Below are positions 33,967 to 44,286 of a stretch of DNA of 64,000 bases, piece by piece (positions within the stretch are counted from its first letter, which is position 1; each line of letters begins with the position of its first letter). A model generated the notes under the pieces. The model saw only the letters and a list, made by a program, of their open reading frames with translations, was not told the origin of the DNA and searched no databases. Origin of the DNA: Brevipalpus yothersi (lineage: Eukaryota > Arthropoda > Arachnida > Trombidiformes > Tenuipalpidae); the NCBI GenBank assembly GCA_003956705.1, contig QZCP01000048.1, positions 215,891-279,890 on the forward strand. The letters run 5' to 3'. Both the position numbers and the translations under genes were made by a program.

Positions 33967-35331
33967 TTATTTACACTTAACACACTTTGGATCAGCACAC
34001 AGTGATCTTGAAGTGGCCATAATAGTGGTGGTTGATGTGCTAGAAATGCATACATTGTTGAGAATGAGCTGATGAGCACTTTTATCATCATCTTGATGAT
34101 ACGGATGCTTGGATGAGGAGGAAGTGGAAGAGGAAGAATTTGCGGATACAGAAGAAGACGATGATTTTTTCGCTGATTGCTGAGATTTTCTCTCCGCAGC
34201 ATCCGATTTATCGGTGGAACAGTTATTAATATCATCATTATTACGATTGTTGACATGATTGGGCTTACAAACTTGAAATATATAGCTGAGAAGATAATAA
34301 TTGAATCGACCATCAGAGAATCGATTTTTTGGACATGTAGTCGAAGTAGTACCATTGAGTTTGGATGATGTAGACTGTTGATACACAGATGATGGTGAAG
34401 AGTTGTTGGTTGATGATGATTTTTCGTTAGACTTAATGTTCGATACTGATGAATATTGATGTTGCTGGTGATCTTTATCAATTGAACCACAATTTTTGGA
34501 CGATGAATGATAAGTTTTTTGAAAGAAAGAGTAGAACATGCAGAAGAAAATGAAAGCATTAAAAATGCTCAAATATATGAACATTTTAGGCCATTGGCAC
34601 CCAGGTGAGAGCATTGAGTAAAAACTATGAATAATCACGGCCACAAATTGTATCATTTGCATTTGTGTGATATACTTTTTCCACCATAAATATGGACGTA
34701 ATGATGAAAATGTTGATAGAGCATAATAGGAGTACATGATTGTGTGGACACCCGAATTTAACCATGGAAAGAATGCATTGTTGCCACCGGGAGTGAATTT
34801 AAGTCCAATCCAACAGAAGAAAGGCATACAACTGTGATGGAAAACGTGTAGACCCGATATTTGGCGATCTTTTTTTCGTAGAACAAAGAAAAATGTATCG
34901 CAAAAATCGATTGTTTTGGTCATATAAAATAGCCATCCTAATTTGATTTTATACAAATCAATTTCGGAGGTCGATGTTCGATCAACTGCTTGACACTTCC
35001 ATGAATCCAAGCCAAAATTAGTAATCCATGTACCTTTCCAATGGAGCCATCCATTCACAATCACAAGTGACACATTATAAAATAGTATAACATTTCGCAT
35101 ATCGTATGGACGACGATTTTTCATCATTTCAGGACCCCATATTTTGACCACATACAGATACATACAAATCATCACGATAGTGGCCCATGGGCCACCGTCC
35201 ATGAATGGATAATTGGTCACTCTTGGGTCACCATAAATATTCCACACATCGTAATAGTAGAATTTTATATTCTCTAGGGCAACTCTCAATAATGGAGAGG
35301 ACCATAGAGCGGGGTTCGATGCGATGCTCAT
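33967..35331 (-). CDS. Very-long-chain fatty acid elongase, extended C-terminus (454 aa)
   Basis: This is the ER condensing enzyme that adds malonyl-CoA carbons to long fatty acyl-CoA. It is a single exon with the start ATG at 35331 (MSIASNPALW). Residues 1-270 are a normal ELOVL core of seven predicted membrane segments, with KTIDFCDTFFFVLRKKDRQISGLHVFHHSCMPF-type motifs: the catalytic HVFHH box is present, as are NSGVHTIMYSYY and TQMQMIQF. After the membrane core, about 185 residues are low-complexity Ser/Asn/Gln/Lys-rich, making the protein half again as long as typical members (270-320 aa). No clear dilysine ER-retention motif is seen; the protein ends in DPKCVKCK. It is closest in feel to arthropod ELOVL7/AAEL-type enzymes, but the substrate range is unknown. 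Confidence 0.9.
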   Translation of the reverse strand: MSIASNPALWSSPLLRVALENIKFYYYDVWNIYGDPRVTNYPFMDGGPWATIVMICMYLYVVKIWGPEMMKNRRPYDMRNVILFYNVSLVIVNGWLHWKGTWITNFGLDSWKCQAVDRTSTSEIDLYKIKLGWLFYMTKTIDFCDTFFFVLRKKDRQISGLHVFHHSCMPFFCWIGLKFTPGGNNAFFPWLNSGVHTIMYSYYALSTFSSLRPYLWWKKYITQMQMIQFVAVIIHSFYSMLSPGCQWPKMFIYLSIFNAFIFFCMFYSFFQKTYHSSSKNCGSIDKDHQQHQYSSVSNIKSNEKSSSTNNSSPSSVYQQSTSSKLNGTTSTTCPKNRFSDGRFNYYLLSYIFQVCKPNHVNNRNNDDINNCSTDKSDAAERKSQQSAKKSSSSSVSANSSSSTSSSSKHPYHQDDDKSAHQLILNNVCISSTSTTTIMATSRSLCADPKCVKCK

Positions 35332-35781
35332 TATGTAAGTCAAAAGATTGTTGTAAGTAAATAGTTTTAGTGAGGTGAAGAAAGTTAGCCAAAACCAAAG
35401 AAAAGAATGATTAAGAGAGAGAAAGAGGGAGAGTAGAAGAAAGATAGAAAGAAAAAGGTACTATATTATGAAAAGAATAATTGAAACAACTTCTAGGATG
35501 TAAAATTTTGTATCGGCATTGTGGATGATTGGGATGAGTTTCCGTTCAGAGGTGCGGGTAGAATATATGGTGATGGAAAATTCGATGAGACTTTGTTGTT
35601 GAAACACTATGAATTCAGATGTTCCAGCATACACTACATCCGTTCACCTATGAAAATTTTTTCGATTGAAAAATTGGGATGCAAAAGATGTAAAGTTTTC
35701 ACGAACACAGCGAGTAGTGTGCATCCAGACTAACTGAAATGAAATGTGAACGGACATGATTTGTGTGTGTGTGCAACATGA

Positions 35782-35864
<83 letters not shown>

Positions 35865-36145
35865 ATATTAAAGGGGAGTTTCGAGTCCTTGGGGGTGGTC
35901 GTTGGTAACGTTTAAAGTGGTCGAGTTGGTAGGATGCCCCCAATTCTACTGATGAATGATGTTGTTTCTCCTCATCCTACAAACATTTCAAAGGTTACCA
36001 GTTTCTCGTAGAATGGGAACATTGGTCATGAATTTTAGAAAGTGAAATGGGCCAAATTTTTGATTCACTGCATTGGGATGACGGAAATCAGAGATGATAA
36101 AACAGGTAGAAAACATGAAACCTCTATGAAATATTGAAAAGTATT

Positions 36146-36179
<34 letters not shown>

Positions 36180-36824
36180 ATTTAATTTCAAAGCTAGATG
36201 CTGAATCAGATGTGGGATGATGGATATTGGTTCAGATTAGTTGGGTCATAGGAAAACATGTACCTCAGTAGCCTAATCGGATGAATTGAGTTGAAAACTG
36301 ATTTTGGAAGAGGTAAACAAGTGGAATTCAAGTGGACCACCTCTTTCATGGGAGAGGTATATGATTCGAGGCCTTAGGACATCCTTTACTTCGATAACTA
36401 GTCCATCAGACATATATCAGGAAGGCCAGATTTCAAAATGAGGAAGGCCAATCCGGTCAAGAGAGAGAGAAAGGGAGAGAGAAAGAGAGAGAGAGAGAGA
36501 GTCAGATTCACTCGAAAGAGAGAAATTTTAGAGAAGGAAGTGAAACTCTCACTTTCAAGAGAGTTACGAAAGAAAATTGTTGCCAAAAATTCTTCGGGCG
36601 AAGCGCCTGCGGCGGAGCGGAGTCATGATGATATGATGATATACATAATTCAACTCATTCATTCTTGATTCTCAAATACCGGTTGCCAGTTTGCGGATGG
36701 TTTGTGAATTGTTATTGTTTGTGACTACGAATACAAAAGATAAAAAAAGGTCTGTATTTGTATCATTACTGAACTATGGATGTTGGGTAAGTGATTCTTT
36801 TCTTTTTTCAACTTCAAAAGCACT
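35332..36824. other. Intergenic with long GA tracts
   Basis: No gene is seen. A GA tract of about 77 bases lies at 35785-35861, with shorter ones near 36145-36178 and 36460-36500. The left end should hold the elongase promoter, and the right end the 3' UTR of the next gene. Confidence 0.55.
35785..35861. repeat. (GA)n microsatellite
   Basis: One of the longest dinucleotide tracts in the window, about 77 bases, nearly uninterrupted. Confidence 0.9.
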
Positions 36825-37639
36825 CTAAAAAATCAAATTACCAGCCGGAGCATCATCATCATCCTCCTTCTTGCGCTTTCCTCCATAATTGTAACATGAA
36901 CCATAGAAATGGGATGATTTCTTGGTCTTCTTTTTCCTGGGCTTTTTCTTTCCTTTCTCCCCGAAAAGTTGCTCATGAACCCACTTAGCATGAGCTGCCT
37001 CTGCTTTCTCAATCTTTGAGGCTCTTGGCTTGCCAACTTTATCACCCACCTTTCGAGGACCGTAAACATGCGGGGGTGAGCGCGGTACAACTGGGAAGGC
37101 CTCGGTGAATTCTCCACGTCCTGAAATTATCATCACTGGACAGTTTCCGGAGGGCTGAGTGATCCCAATCCCAGCATGAGGAATGAATTGAGTGTAGCGA
37201 TCAAATCTTGACTTGGGACAGTATGAACACTTAATAACCTCTCCATCAGGATGAAGGGAAACATCGAAGAGTTCGTGCTCATGTAGATAGTAGAATAATT
37301 GTCCCACCACTGCGAGATACTGATTGTCACTGGCATTCGCGTTGATTATATCGGATAAATTGGTTAAACGAGTGGTTCCGGGCACAGCAATAGACTCGTG
37401 CAAAGTCTGGAATGATTGAACAAATCGACGAACTGAAGCTTGGGATGATGACCAACCATGACTTCTCATTCGGCGACGATAATAGATCCGGATAGAATCA
37501 AGCATCTCTTGGGTGAGAGTCACTAGGATGAATAAGAATGAGAAACAAATCAAGAACAAGGATGAAATATAAATTATTATAACTTACCAGTCCAACGGAA
37601 TGGTCGAGAATTCTGGCCCTGATCAGGTGATTCGGACAT
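36825..37639 (-). CDS. Unrecognised two-exon protein with basic tail (249 aa)
   Basis: Exon 1 is 37588-37639 (MSESPDQGQNSRPFRWT) and exon 2 is 36825-37522, joined across a 65-nt GT/AG intron in phase 1. The total of 750 nt is exactly in frame, which supports a real gene. The protein has an N-terminal helical segment (LTQEMLDSIRIYYRRRM). A central region has one CSYC pair and Gly/Pro-rich loops (IPHAGIGITQPSGNCPV). The C-terminus alternates a Lys/Arg-rich block (KGKKKPRKKKTKK), which could be a nuclear localisation signal, with an acidic DDDD run. I do not recognise the family. It could be a host nuclear or nucleic-acid-binding protein or a domesticated mobile-element product. Confidence 0.65.
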
Positions 37640-38201
37640 TGCCTCAGGATTGAATGATGCTATAAATCTAATAATACTGAAACAACAAGATTATAATTAT
37701 CCAAATTAGTTGATACAAACTAGCAAGTTGAGAGTGCTTACTTAGGTAAAGGAGTGGGTAAAAATGCCCGAACATTTTAACCGTCACACAGAGAAAACAT
37801 TATGTTTCAGCTCCTCTCCCGCACAAGGATTCTACACGAACTAACCAACCAATGGCTTGCTGGGTAAAGTCATAAATGTCAAAATTAATCGGCCTACTCT
37901 CAAATGTTTCACGAAGGGTGAGAAACTTTACCCTAAGTCCACCAAAAGAGCGAGGTTTTCTAGGAATTGAGATTCAAAACTTGAGCTCTGCTAGATTTTA
38001 ATTGGATACTGCAGCACAAGCGCGTTGGGCTACATACCAGGAACTGAAAAGGAGATGGTGATCACAAGAGAATCTGTTTATTGTCAGTCCATTTTCCACT
38101 CTCTATTTCTCTTGTTTTCCCTCTCCTCCTGTGTTTGGTACTAGTTGATTTTTTTTTTCTCTTTTCCTTCTGATAAAACTGCGGTAAAAATTATAATAAT
38201 A
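37640..38201. other. Intergenic / possible 5' region of element B
   Basis: This stretch holds the promoter of the leftward gene and probably the 5' UTR of element B. I could not locate an element boundary or target-site duplication. A T-rich/CT-rich run (38146-38170) precedes the first element ORF. Confidence 0.4.
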
Positions 38202-38597
38202 ATGCCTAAAATATCGGAGCTCATGAAAGATAATTATACAAAGGGTCTGAATGTAAAGTACATTCAAAAGTGCTTGAAACAATTCGGGATGATATTTTTG
38301 GATTTTGAAAAGAATTCATTTGATGATGATTGGGTGGTCAAGAGACTCAAAACCAAGGAGTTCAGAAAGGATGGATCTCGCAGTGGCTTGGTTCCCATTA
38401 GGTTCAACAGAAAAATTTGGATTTGCTTCTCGAAACTAATGGGCGAGTATATTGGAAAGGAGAAGGGAGGTGACGAGATATACGTGTGGAGATGCAAGCT
38501 ATGCGGTGAGAAATTTCCGAACTTAAGCAGTATTAAACTCCATGTAATCAAATCCAAATGCATCATCAAGGGCATTGATGTAGAAAAATTTCTCTGA
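38202..38597 (+). CDS. Element B single-knuckle ORF (131 aa)
   Basis: This basic protein begins MPKISELMKDNY. A Cys-X2-Cys-X12-His-X5-Cys unit (CKLCGEKF...) lies near residue 103, the same layout as in the 166-aa and 163-aa ORFs of element A. I choose the ATG at 38202 because no ATG occurs earlier in this frame. A role as a nucleic-acid-binding accessory protein of the retrotransposon is inferred from the motif. Confidence 0.7.
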   Translation: MPKISELMKDNYTKGLNVKYIQKCLKQFGMIFLDFEKNSFDDDWVVKRLKTKEFRKDGSRSGLVPIRFNRKIWICFSKLMGEYIGKEKGGDEIYVWRCKLCGEKFPNLSSIKLHVIKSKCIIKGIDVEKFL

Positions 38598-38800
38598 GTT
38601 AATTACCAATTTATTTACGAACAGATACATGCAATACCATGTTAAAGCATGCTTTATGAATAACTTATGAACCGAATCACAGACCTAGAAATTATGAACT
38701 GAATGGGGATATCAATTGTATCTGAATCTGAAGAAAGATACCGATAGTAGGAGCTGTATCATATTGAAACATGTCTCCTCATAATTCAAAATAAACAAAA

Positions 38801-39814
38801 ATGCCGTCAAAGAAAATGTTAATTTATGTAGAGATGTCGAATAATCTTGAATCTAAAGTGAATGTGAGTTTTACATTTCATTGTGCCGATGGAAAGGTTG
38901 AATTCAACTCGATACAATGGATAGAAATCTTCAGGTTGATTGAAGAAATATCATCCAGTTCCTCTCTTCATGTAACGGCCCCAAAAATGATGATTGAAGA
39001 TATCTGTGCTCTCAACAAGCTTCTTACTGAAAGATACATTTTTCCCGGTAAACATTGGGGTAGATTAGTGAACTTTGCAGAAAAATTGGGGGGTAACATA
39101 GTGTTAAAGAAAGCAAGAATAAAGATGGAATTTGGGAAGAAAATGGATAAATGCATAAAGGTTGAAAAGGAGGAAACCTGTTCTGAATGTATGTATCATA
39201 AACCAATTGGAATCTCCTCAATTTGTGACTGCAAAAGCAACAAATCAGGATATATAATGCTCCCAAAAAGTCAAGAAAGTGATATTCTCATGAAAGGCTC
39301 GAAATACCTTAATCCGCTAAAGAGCAATTGTGATTATCCGTGCCTCAATGGAGATGTAACGAGAGAGGAAATTGAGAGGCCAGTCGTTGACCAGGATATA
39401 GATAGAATTCCCGATAAAGCCAATCTAACGATGAACCAGAAATTATTAATACTTAAAGCAATTAAAGAGGGCCTCTACCCAAGAGTTAGCATCCACAATC
39501 TAAGCCAAATTATTGAGGAGGCTCCATGCAAGAGCAACTCAATTAGAGATATCCAAATCTGCATTTTTTGTAAAAAATTAGTGAAGGGTCGAAATTGTTT
39601 ATTATATCACATTCAAAGACATCACACAGGATGCGTACTAAAATGCTTGAGCTGTAATGTAATTAAATTTGATGAATACCTGATGGCCAGACATAGAGCT
39701 CTTAAACATTATGAGAGAAAAAATATGAGTATGCTTTGCTCTAAAATTAAATCAAAAACTAGAGTAACAAAAATGGCCACGAAGGTATTCCTGGAGTTTC
39801 ACAAGAAGACATAA
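38801..39814 (+). CDS. Element B two-finger ORF, upstream paralogue (337 aa)
   Basis: Two adjacent C2H2 fingers lie near residues 255-310 (CIFCKKLV...HIQRHHTG, then CLSCNVI...RHRALKH). The N-terminal region contains FHCADGKVEF, and a middle Cys cluster (CSEC...CDC) may be a further metal site. The protein is clearly homologous to the 323-aa ORF at the 3' end of the same element: FHCA near the start, then LHLTSHNL-like and fingers in the same places. The two copies therefore flank the RT. Its 5' spacer is 203 nt and its 3' spacer 329 nt, with no poly(A) after it. The spacing argues against it being the tail of a separate, older insertion. Confidence 0.75.
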   Translation: MPSKKMLIYVEMSNNLESKVNVSFTFHCADGKVEFNSIQWIEIFRLIEEISSSSSLHVTAPKMMIEDICALNKLLTERYIFPGKHWGRLVNFAEKLGGNIVLKKARIKMEFGKKMDKCIKVEKEETCSECMYHKPIGISSICDCKSNKSGYIMLPKSQESDILMKGSKYLNPLKSNCDYPCLNGDVTREEIERPVVDQDIDRIPDKANLTMNQKLLILKAIKEGLYPRVSIHNLSQIIEEAPCKSNSIRDIQICIFCKKLVKGRNCLLYHIQRHHTGCVLKCLSCNVIKFDEYLMARHRALKHYERKNMSMLCSKIKSKTRVTKMATKVFLEFHKKT

Positions 39815-40143
39815 GAGGATGCCGTGCTGACTGAAATATATATGCACATCGGTACACCTCATATCACCTCAACTCCTCTCTCCCTTTTACGAATGAAACC
39901 TAGAAAAACTGCTATATAAAGAATTGAAAAAGGAAACTATTTCAGTTTTCTTCATCCTATTCTCAAAAGTGGAATCTTCTCCTCTTTTTCATTTTCTCAT
40001 GTTCTAAATATCGCAAATGAAAATCATCCTAACACAATGTACAGTCTTTATTTTTCCATCAAAAGAAAATAACATAATCAGCCATCAATGATCCTAATTT
40101 TCTAAGGAAGTGATCAAAAATAAATTCCTTTATTATTTACCAG

Positions 40144-40419
40144 ATGAATATGATTCACTCAGTGATCCCAGTCTTCAGAACATGGAGACAAAATAGAACA
40201 ATCCTGAGCTTCCTGAGACTATACTGTGTAAAACAAAGTGAACTAACAAACGTATCAGATAATTACAACATTAAAATTTTCTACAACAAAGAAAGATGGG
40301 TGGGAAACATGTGTGATCTGATTTACTCAATCGATCAAGAAACTGAATGTATCTTGTGTAATGAAAAAATTCTACCGTTCGATGTGTATCATCACAAATT
40401 TTTTCTGTGTGTAAAATAA
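40144..40419 (+). CDS. Element B small knuckle ORF (91 aa)
   Basis: The ATG follows TTTACCAG directly, which is a good splice acceptor as well as a translation context. A CX2CX11HX4C unit (CILCNEKI...HHKFFLC) forms the C-terminus. Eight bases after its TAA comes the ATG of the next ORF, close enough for reinitiation. Confidence 0.6.
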   Translation: MNMIHSVIPVFRTWRQNRTILSFLRLYCVKQSELTNVSDNYNIKIFYNKERWVGNMCDLIYSIDQETECILCNEKILPFDVYHHKFFLCVK

Positions 40420-40427
40420 CTCCTGAA

Positions 40428-40862
40428 ATGTACGTTAACTCAAGATCTCTTGCAAACTATTGTCGGGCGATCAATCTATCGAATGAAGAGGAATTCCTAA
40501 ATAGACTTAACAGGCTCCTAGTAGACTGTTCATACAGAAGGGAGAACTTGAATGTGCGTGATCCGCTACAAGTCAAAAATTTTGACGAATCAAAAGTGAG
40601 CAACGAGGTGATTCTATTCTTCAACAACATCCTATGGGGTTGTTACTGTTTCGATTTGATACATATAGAGTTCTTCACTCCAGCGACAAAAAAGAAAAGA
40701 AGGGTAAGATTCAGGTGTTTGATCTGTAGTGGAACTTTTGAAAAAGAAGAAAGTGCAATCGTACACTACGAAAATGAGGAATGTGAAATCATCTCCATCT
40801 TTGCAAACAATGAAACTCTGCAAGAAATTGAAAGACCCAGAAATAGACGATTCCCCTCCTAA
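40428..40862 (+). CDS. Element B knuckle ORF (144 aa)
   Basis: It starts 8 nt after the stop of the 91-aa ORF. A basic patch (KKKRRVRF) leads into CLICSGTF...HYENEEC, again CX2CX12HX5C, near residue 95. The last 89 nt overlap the start region of the RT ORF in another frame. It is probably a member of the same duplicated accessory family. Confidence 0.65.
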   Translation: MYVNSRSLANYCRAINLSNEEEFLNRLNRLLVDCSYRRENLNVRDPLQVKNFDESKVSNEVILFFNNILWGCYCFDLIHIEFFTPATKKKRRVRFRCLICSGTFEKEESAIVHYENEECEIISIFANNETLQEIERPRNRRFPS

Positions 40863-43800
40863 AATATATTTGACAGCCATACACGGGAACGTCAATAGAA
40901 GATACCCAGCCGCCGTCGATGTACTAAGCAAAGGCTTATCGAGAAATGAGGACACCATAATTGGAATGTGCGAAATTCCAGAGGAGATCTCGTATATTGC
41001 AAACTCGATAATAAAAGACTCCTTTGACATATTCGTAAATGGACAAGCGTGCATCGTTGCTATTGGACGGAAATGGGAGATTGCTGCTAGCCCAAAAAAC
41101 TTAAATATCATTGCAATTAGAGGAAAAATTGCGGGGCACCCAGTGGGAATATTAGAATTCTACTGGCGACCATGGAAAGAGGATATGGTTATGTTTTTCG
41201 ATAGTATTTCAAACATCCTGAGAAATTGCCTCTGGGGGCATGACACGTTCCTGCTAGGGGACATCAACACTGAACACCCACTCTGGAGCCTCAACCTTTG
41301 CAGAAAAAGCTCAAGGCAATTTGCAGCCCTACTGGAGGAATTTAACCAACAGATTGTCAACAAACCGTCCAATGACAATTGGACCTACAGTCGTTTCAAT
41401 GGCCGAACCAAATGCTGGCTGGACGCCATGACTTGCTCCAACAGAAAAATCAGGAATCAAATAGAGTGCGGCATATTTTTCATATCAACGAGTGATCACC
41501 GAGGGATAATTGCAAGCTTCAGATCAAAAAGAAAAGAGGAAAGAAGGAGACCAGGGGTAAATATTGAATCCTTGAAAAGAATAATAACAGGGAGATTAGG
41601 ATTACCATTCTCACAAGATCCTGACCGAGAATTCAAACACATAATTAGTCAGATGGAGAATGACTGCAAGCGCGCTTTGAGTATACCGAGAAAATATTTT
41701 TTCATCAACGAGCTAAGAATTCTCTCGAAGAACAAGGCCATGATAAGAAAGAAGATCAGAAAACTGAAGCTTACAACAAACCATGCAAGAAAGAAATTAT
41801 CCAACCTAAATAGACGTCTAGGCCAAATTAAAATCAAAATGAACAAAATCAGCAAATGTAAGGAGCTATATTTCAGACAACAAATTAGAAATGGAATCTT
41901 CGACCGATGGGATTTGTGTAGGAAGATATTAGGGAAAGATTGGAGAGCGTACAATCAAGACTACAGACCTACAAACTTGAAAAGTCTAGAAGTGAATAAG
42001 AATGAATTCATGAGTGAATTCAGAGAATATACTAATAGTCTTAACCTAGACTACCACGCGAAATCAATAATACGCTTTGAACTGACCCCAGAGGAATGGC
42101 AAACAATCATTAAGATGATAGGAAAGAAAAGATGCCACTTTTCGGACTGGCTAAACTCGCACGTCATGAGGGCATATCTTGAATCCGTGCCAGGAATTCG
42201 CACGTTCTTCCAGAGATGTATTAACATGGTCTACATTCCCAAAGATTGCCTACAATGCCGAATTAGTCTGATCCCAAAGGGCGACGGTATGAGAATCAGG
42301 CCAATTGCCATCCAACATCCATTTGCAAGGGTCTTTGACGCTTGTATCCTAACCCTCCTTAAGAGAAGAGAGGACTTTGATAGACTTCAAAACCAACATG
42401 GATTCACAAGAAGAAAAGGTTCTAGCTCACTGATAATCAACTTCTTGAACTCAATCAGATCAACAATCATGAGCAGATCATCGGTACAGATTTTAATCTC
42501 TATCGATATCAGCAATGCGTTTGAGAACTTCTCAATATCAAAATGCGTTGAAAATCTGGAGGCATTAGGGATTCACAATCATATTATTGCGCTCTTAGTC
42601 CAAATGATGAAAAATAGATCAAGTATGATTGAACATGACAAAACCTCCATCAGAAGATTCCACAACAGGGGTAGCTTTCAAGGCGGCTTTTGTTCACCAT
42701 TCCTATTCAACTGTAGTATAGCCGACGTCAATGAATTAGTAACTACCAGATGTCGATTTAATATCATCAAGTACGCAGATGACCTCATTCTAATCTCTGA
42801 GCGTTGCCAACTCAAAAGTGAAGAAGTAATTAGAAGTATTGTTGAGGAAGCTATACAAAATATGACTGAACTACTGAAAAATAGAAGCCTTAAACTGAAT
42901 AAAGACAAAACCAAAGCTATCATTATTACCAGAAACAGACAAACTGCGATGAACGTAAATCTATCAGGGGAAATCTCATTTTGTGGCATAACGATTAATC
43001 AAGAAAACTGGTTAGATAGCCTGGAACTGAACATCGTCAGAAAGTTAAGTGAAGTCGAAGGACTATTACTAAAAAAACAAAAAGCGATCAGATCCCTACC
43101 AATGAACGTAACTGAATCTCTATATGATGCATTCGTCAAGTCAGTCCTACGATACTACAGTCCACTGATCTGCCTCAAGAAAAGAAACTCAATGACTGAT
43201 ATAATCAAAACCTGCAACAATATAGCAAAAATCATCATAAATTGCTCAACCAAATGTAACATTAAAGTCATACTACAACTTGTAAAAAGTTTACCAACGA
43301 AAGAGTCACTACTGATCTCTGCAACCACCCAGTACATCAAACACGGCCTAAATGACTCACTATTAAACAGATTCATGCCAACACCATACTCATATAAAGC
43401 CACAAGAAGAGAAGATATATTCTCGAATATCAGTATACTGATGCCAGGATCACAAGAATCATATGAAGCATTCAACATCATAGATTGTATAATCTGGATC
43501 CGCATGCTTAGAGAGACAGAAAGAATCTGGGGAGAGGCTCACTTCCTGGACAAAGAGGAATACACAATAGAATATTCTGACTTAGCTACATGGAATCCAG
43601 GAATTGCTCACATGAGGATAATTGACAACATACTCTCAAACAGAGGCAAAGGTAAGAAGATCCTTCTGATGACGGATGCCTTGAATCTACTCAACTCCTC
43701 TACACGCTATGACTTCGACTTCTATGAAGGGCTATCAAATGCCTCATATATTTTCATACTGAACATAAAAGAACCTGTCAAAGCGGTCAAGAGGGTGGGA

Positions 43801-44286
43801 TGCCCTGTGTTCCTATTGGAAGATGCATCCTTTCTCTCCAAAAAATTCTTCACAACAGACCTCCCGCTTTCGGATAGATTATGTAGAAGTTTGAGAAAAT
43901 GGACAACCAGCCAAGATATTGTACACGAAATAGATTTAATTGGCGGAGGATGGCATAGAATAGTAGGAAAAAGATCTATATGCAGCTGTGGAAAACCAAT
44001 CTCGTTCATACACATGATATGGGAATGCAAATGGAATGATAAAAAGAGACCAAACTGGATAAGCGAGATGAAGATAGCGAACACAAAATCGCTTCTGAAC
44101 AAGATTGAAGATGTGGAAGAAATCGCGGAAGTTGCTGACCTGATTAGGAACTGCTTAAAAAAAATGGGATACAAACGACACCTAACAAATGAAGACAGAT
44201 TCGAAATTGAATCAGACTTCCATGTTTCCAGATGGCACAAATTACCTACAAAATTACCCACTCGTGGTTCACCCACCGAGACATAA
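40774..44286 (+). CDS. Element B endonuclease/reverse transcriptase (about 1170 aa)
   Basis: I take the first in-frame ATG (40774), which overlaps the preceding ORF by 89 nt. A second ATG about 36 nt later is equally possible. The APE-type endonuclease has MCEIPEE near residue 51, LLGDINTEHPLW near 160 (GDIN instead of the commoner GDFN) and STSDHRGI near 245. The RT has SIDISNAFENF, GSFQGGFCSP (GSFQGG where GxPQG is usual) and KYADD, with the YADD box near 667-670. The C-terminal Cys/His cluster is CSCGKPISFIHMIWEC, typical of R1/I/Jockey-type elements. There is no RNase H domain. The final 55 nt overlap the next ORF. Confidence 0.92.
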   Translation: MRNVKSSPSLQTMKLCKKLKDPEIDDSPPKIYLTAIHGNVNRRYPAAVDVLSKGLSRNEDTIIGMCEIPEEISYIANSIIKDSFDIFVNGQACIVAIGRKWEIAASPKNLNIIAIRGKIAGHPVGILEFYWRPWKEDMVMFFDSISNILRNCLWGHDTFLLGDINTEHPLWSLNLCRKSSRQFAALLEEFNQQIVNKPSNDNWTYSRFNGRTKCWLDAMTCSNRKIRNQIECGIFFISTSDHRGIIASFRSKRKEERRRPGVNIESLKRIITGRLGLPFSQDPDREFKHIISQMENDCKRALSIPRKYFFINELRILSKNKAMIRKKIRKLKLTTNHARKKLSNLNRRLGQIKIKMNKISKCKELYFRQQIRNGIFDRWDLCRKILGKDWRAYNQDYRPTNLKSLEVNKNEFMSEFREYTNSLNLDYHAKSIIRFELTPEEWQTIIKMIGKKRCHFSDWLNSHVMRAYLESVPGIRTFFQRCINMVYIPKDCLQCRISLIPKGDGMRIRPIAIQHPFARVFDACILTLLKRREDFDRLQNQHGFTRRKGSSSLIINFLNSIRSTIMSRSSVQILISIDISNAFENFSISKCVENLEALGIHNHIIALLVQMMKNRSSMIEHDKTSIRRFHNRGSFQGGFCSPFLFNCSIADVNELVTTRCRFNIIKYADDLILISERCQLKSEEVIRSIVEEAIQNMTELLKNRSLKLNKDKTKAIIITRNRQTAMNVNLSGEISFCGITINQENWLDSLELNIVRKLSEVEGLLLKKQKAIRSLPMNVTESLYDAFVKSVLRYYSPLICLKKRNSMTDIIKTCNNIAKIIINCSTKCNIKVILQLVKSLPTKESLLISATTQYIKHGLNDSLLNRFMPTPYSYKATRREDIFSNISILMPGSQESYEAFNIIDCIIWIRMLRETERIWGEAHFLDKEEYTIEYSDLATWNPGIAHMRIIDNILSNRGKGKKILLMTDALNLLNSSTRYDFDFYEGLSNASYIFILNIKEPVKAVKRVGCPVFLLEDASFLSKKFFTTDLPLSDRLCRSLRKWTTSQDIVHEIDLIGGGWHRIVGKRSICSCGKPISFIHMIWECKWNDKKRPNWISEMKIANTKSLLNKIEDVEEIAEVADLIRNCLKKMGYKRHLTNEDRFEIESDFHVSRWHKLPTKLPTRGSPTET

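Noticed and set aside
33843..34559. 238-aa ORF overlapping the elongase tail
   Set aside because: It is the same strand in another frame across a low-complexity Ser/Asn region; a shadow of the elongase ORF.
37700..38200. Target-site duplication for element B
   Set aside because: The right flank is GAGAGAGAGTAAG. I found no matching unique sequence to the left; GA runs match trivially and are not evidence.
38202..39814. Reading the first two ORFs of element B as a separate, truncated older element
   Set aside because: No poly(A) or duplication follows 39814 and the ORFs are intact, so one element is simpler. The possibility is kept as a refutation test.
40632..43505. Several 100-160 aa ORFs antisense to element B RT
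   Set aside because: They are complementary-strand shadows of a long coding frame, without motifs.
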